Assembly (NCBI GenBank): GCA_030633225.1
Contig: DAOVTF010000093.1
Location: 1-7,300, forward strand
Length of the DNA: 7,300 nucleotides
Direction of reading: 5' to 3'
Origin: Flavobacteriaceae bacterium
GTDB lineage: Bacteria > Bacteroidota > Bacteroidia > Flavobacteriales > Flavobacteriaceae
Numbering within the stretch: the first letter of the stretch is position 1; each line of letters opens with the position of its first letter. The notes beneath the pieces are model-generated. The model searched no databases and was not told where the DNA came from. It was given only the letters and a program-made list of their open reading frames with translations. Made by a program: the position numbers and the translations under genes. Below are positions 7,100-7,300 of this stretch, one piece after another.

Positions 7100-7188
7100 A
7101 AAAAAATACTTTTTTCATAAGTTATTATGTGTGCATTTGACTAATTAGTAATACATACATATTATTTTAAAAATATTTTTTATTTTCG
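7100..7188. other. Short A+T-rich intergenic spacer
   Basis: No gene is visible between the putative anti-sigma gene and the tRNA promoter. Directly after the stop, an A-run and a T-run separated by ATAC (about 7100-7119) could form a weak A-T-only hairpin, too weak to call a terminator. A 10-bp perfect palindrome, ACTAATTAGT, lies at 7140-7149 with no assigned role. Confidence 0.5.
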
Positions 7189-7219
7189 TTTGTGAGATAA
7201 GTAAAAACAATTATATTTG
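7189..7219 (+). promoter_or_regulatory. Bacteroidota sigma-A promoter of the tRNA-Asn gene
   Basis: TTTG (7189-7192) and TATATTTG (7212-7219) match the -33 and -7 consensus (TTTG, TAnnTTTG) with a 19-nt spacer. Transcription should start about 5-8 nt downstream, leaving a leader of roughly 15-20 nt before the tRNA at 7243. This is the best housekeeping-type promoter in the window and supports the phylum assignment. Confidence 0.85.
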
Positions 7220-7242
7220 CACACCCAAAATGGAATTAATAT

Positions 7243-7300
7243 TCCTCCTTAGCTCAGTTGGTTAGAGCATCTGACTGTTAATCAGAGGGTCCAAGGTTCG
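7243..7300 (+). tRNA. tRNA-Asn (anticodon GTT), 3' end outside the window
   Basis: The visible 58 nt fold as the 5' part of a tRNA: acceptor strand TCCTCCT (7243-7249), TA at positions 8-9, D stem GCTC/GAGC with loop AGTTGGTTA, and anticodon stem TCTGA/TCAGA enclosing loop CTGTTAA. The anticodon is GTT (7277-7279), which reads Asn codons AAC and AAT. The variable region GGGTC and the 5' half of the T arm (CAAGG TTCG) follow. The rest of the T arm, the acceptor 3' strand and any CCA lie beyond the window edge. Confidence 0.96.

Noticed and set aside
7140..7149. Palindrome ACTAATTAGT as a possible operator
   Set aside because: It is a single short A+T-rich palindrome about 40 bp upstream of the tRNA promoter; such matches are common by chance and no regulator gene is adjacent.

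Overview
The window looks like a chromosomal segment of a low-GC member of the Bacteroidota. The reasons are the A+T-rich codon use, the near absence of Shine-Dalgarno sequences, a promoter of the Bacteroidota sigma-A type (TTTG, 19-nt spacer, TATATTTG) just upstream of the tRNA gene, and protein families typical of that phylum. I cannot place it below phylum level from sequence alone. No insertion sequences, CRISPR arrays or phage genes are visible.

Left part (1-5461, all + strand): an alpha-glucan (glycogen) locus. It opens with the C-terminal two thirds of a glycogen branching enzyme (glgB, cut by the window edge). A complete cytoplasmic GH31 alpha-glucosidase follows, then a short alpha-glucan-phosphorylase-family protein. 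Together these would branch glycogen and release glucose from glycogen or maltodextrins, with the third enzyme assumed to handle glucose-1-phosphate. That third protein keeps the phosphorylase fold motifs and the phosphate-binding Arg/Lys. However, the lysine that should carry pyridoxal phosphate (PLP) is threonine (EASGTSGMT instead of ...MK), so its presumed chemistry is doubtful. This is the most interesting coding observation in the window.

A 16-bp hairpin (5487-5525) with an A-tract on one side and a T-tract on the other lies between the convergent phosphorylase-family gene and a small membrane protein gene. It probably terminates transcription from both directions.

Right part (5554-7099): a compact ECF sigma factor module. 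A three-TM-segment membrane protein of DUF6249 type (- strand) is divergent from an ECF sigma factor (+ strand). The sigma stop codon overlaps (ATGA) the start of a two-TM-segment protein with the context of an anti-sigma factor. The 146-bp divergent spacer carries two back-to-back copies of an ECF-type promoter, TGTAACC-N16-CGTC, one facing each gene and with identical 16-nt spacing. No sigma-A-type promoter is visible there. The simplest reading is a self-activating sigma factor that also drives the DUF6249 gene and is held by the co-transcribed membrane protein. The putative anti-sigma protein has a duplicated cytoplasmic motif (PSLxFxxxVMSxI) and no Cys or His, so it is not a zinc-binding anti-sigma factor.

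Right edge (7189-7300): a near-consensus Bacteroidota promoter followed by a tRNA-Asn(GTT) gene truncated by the end of the window.
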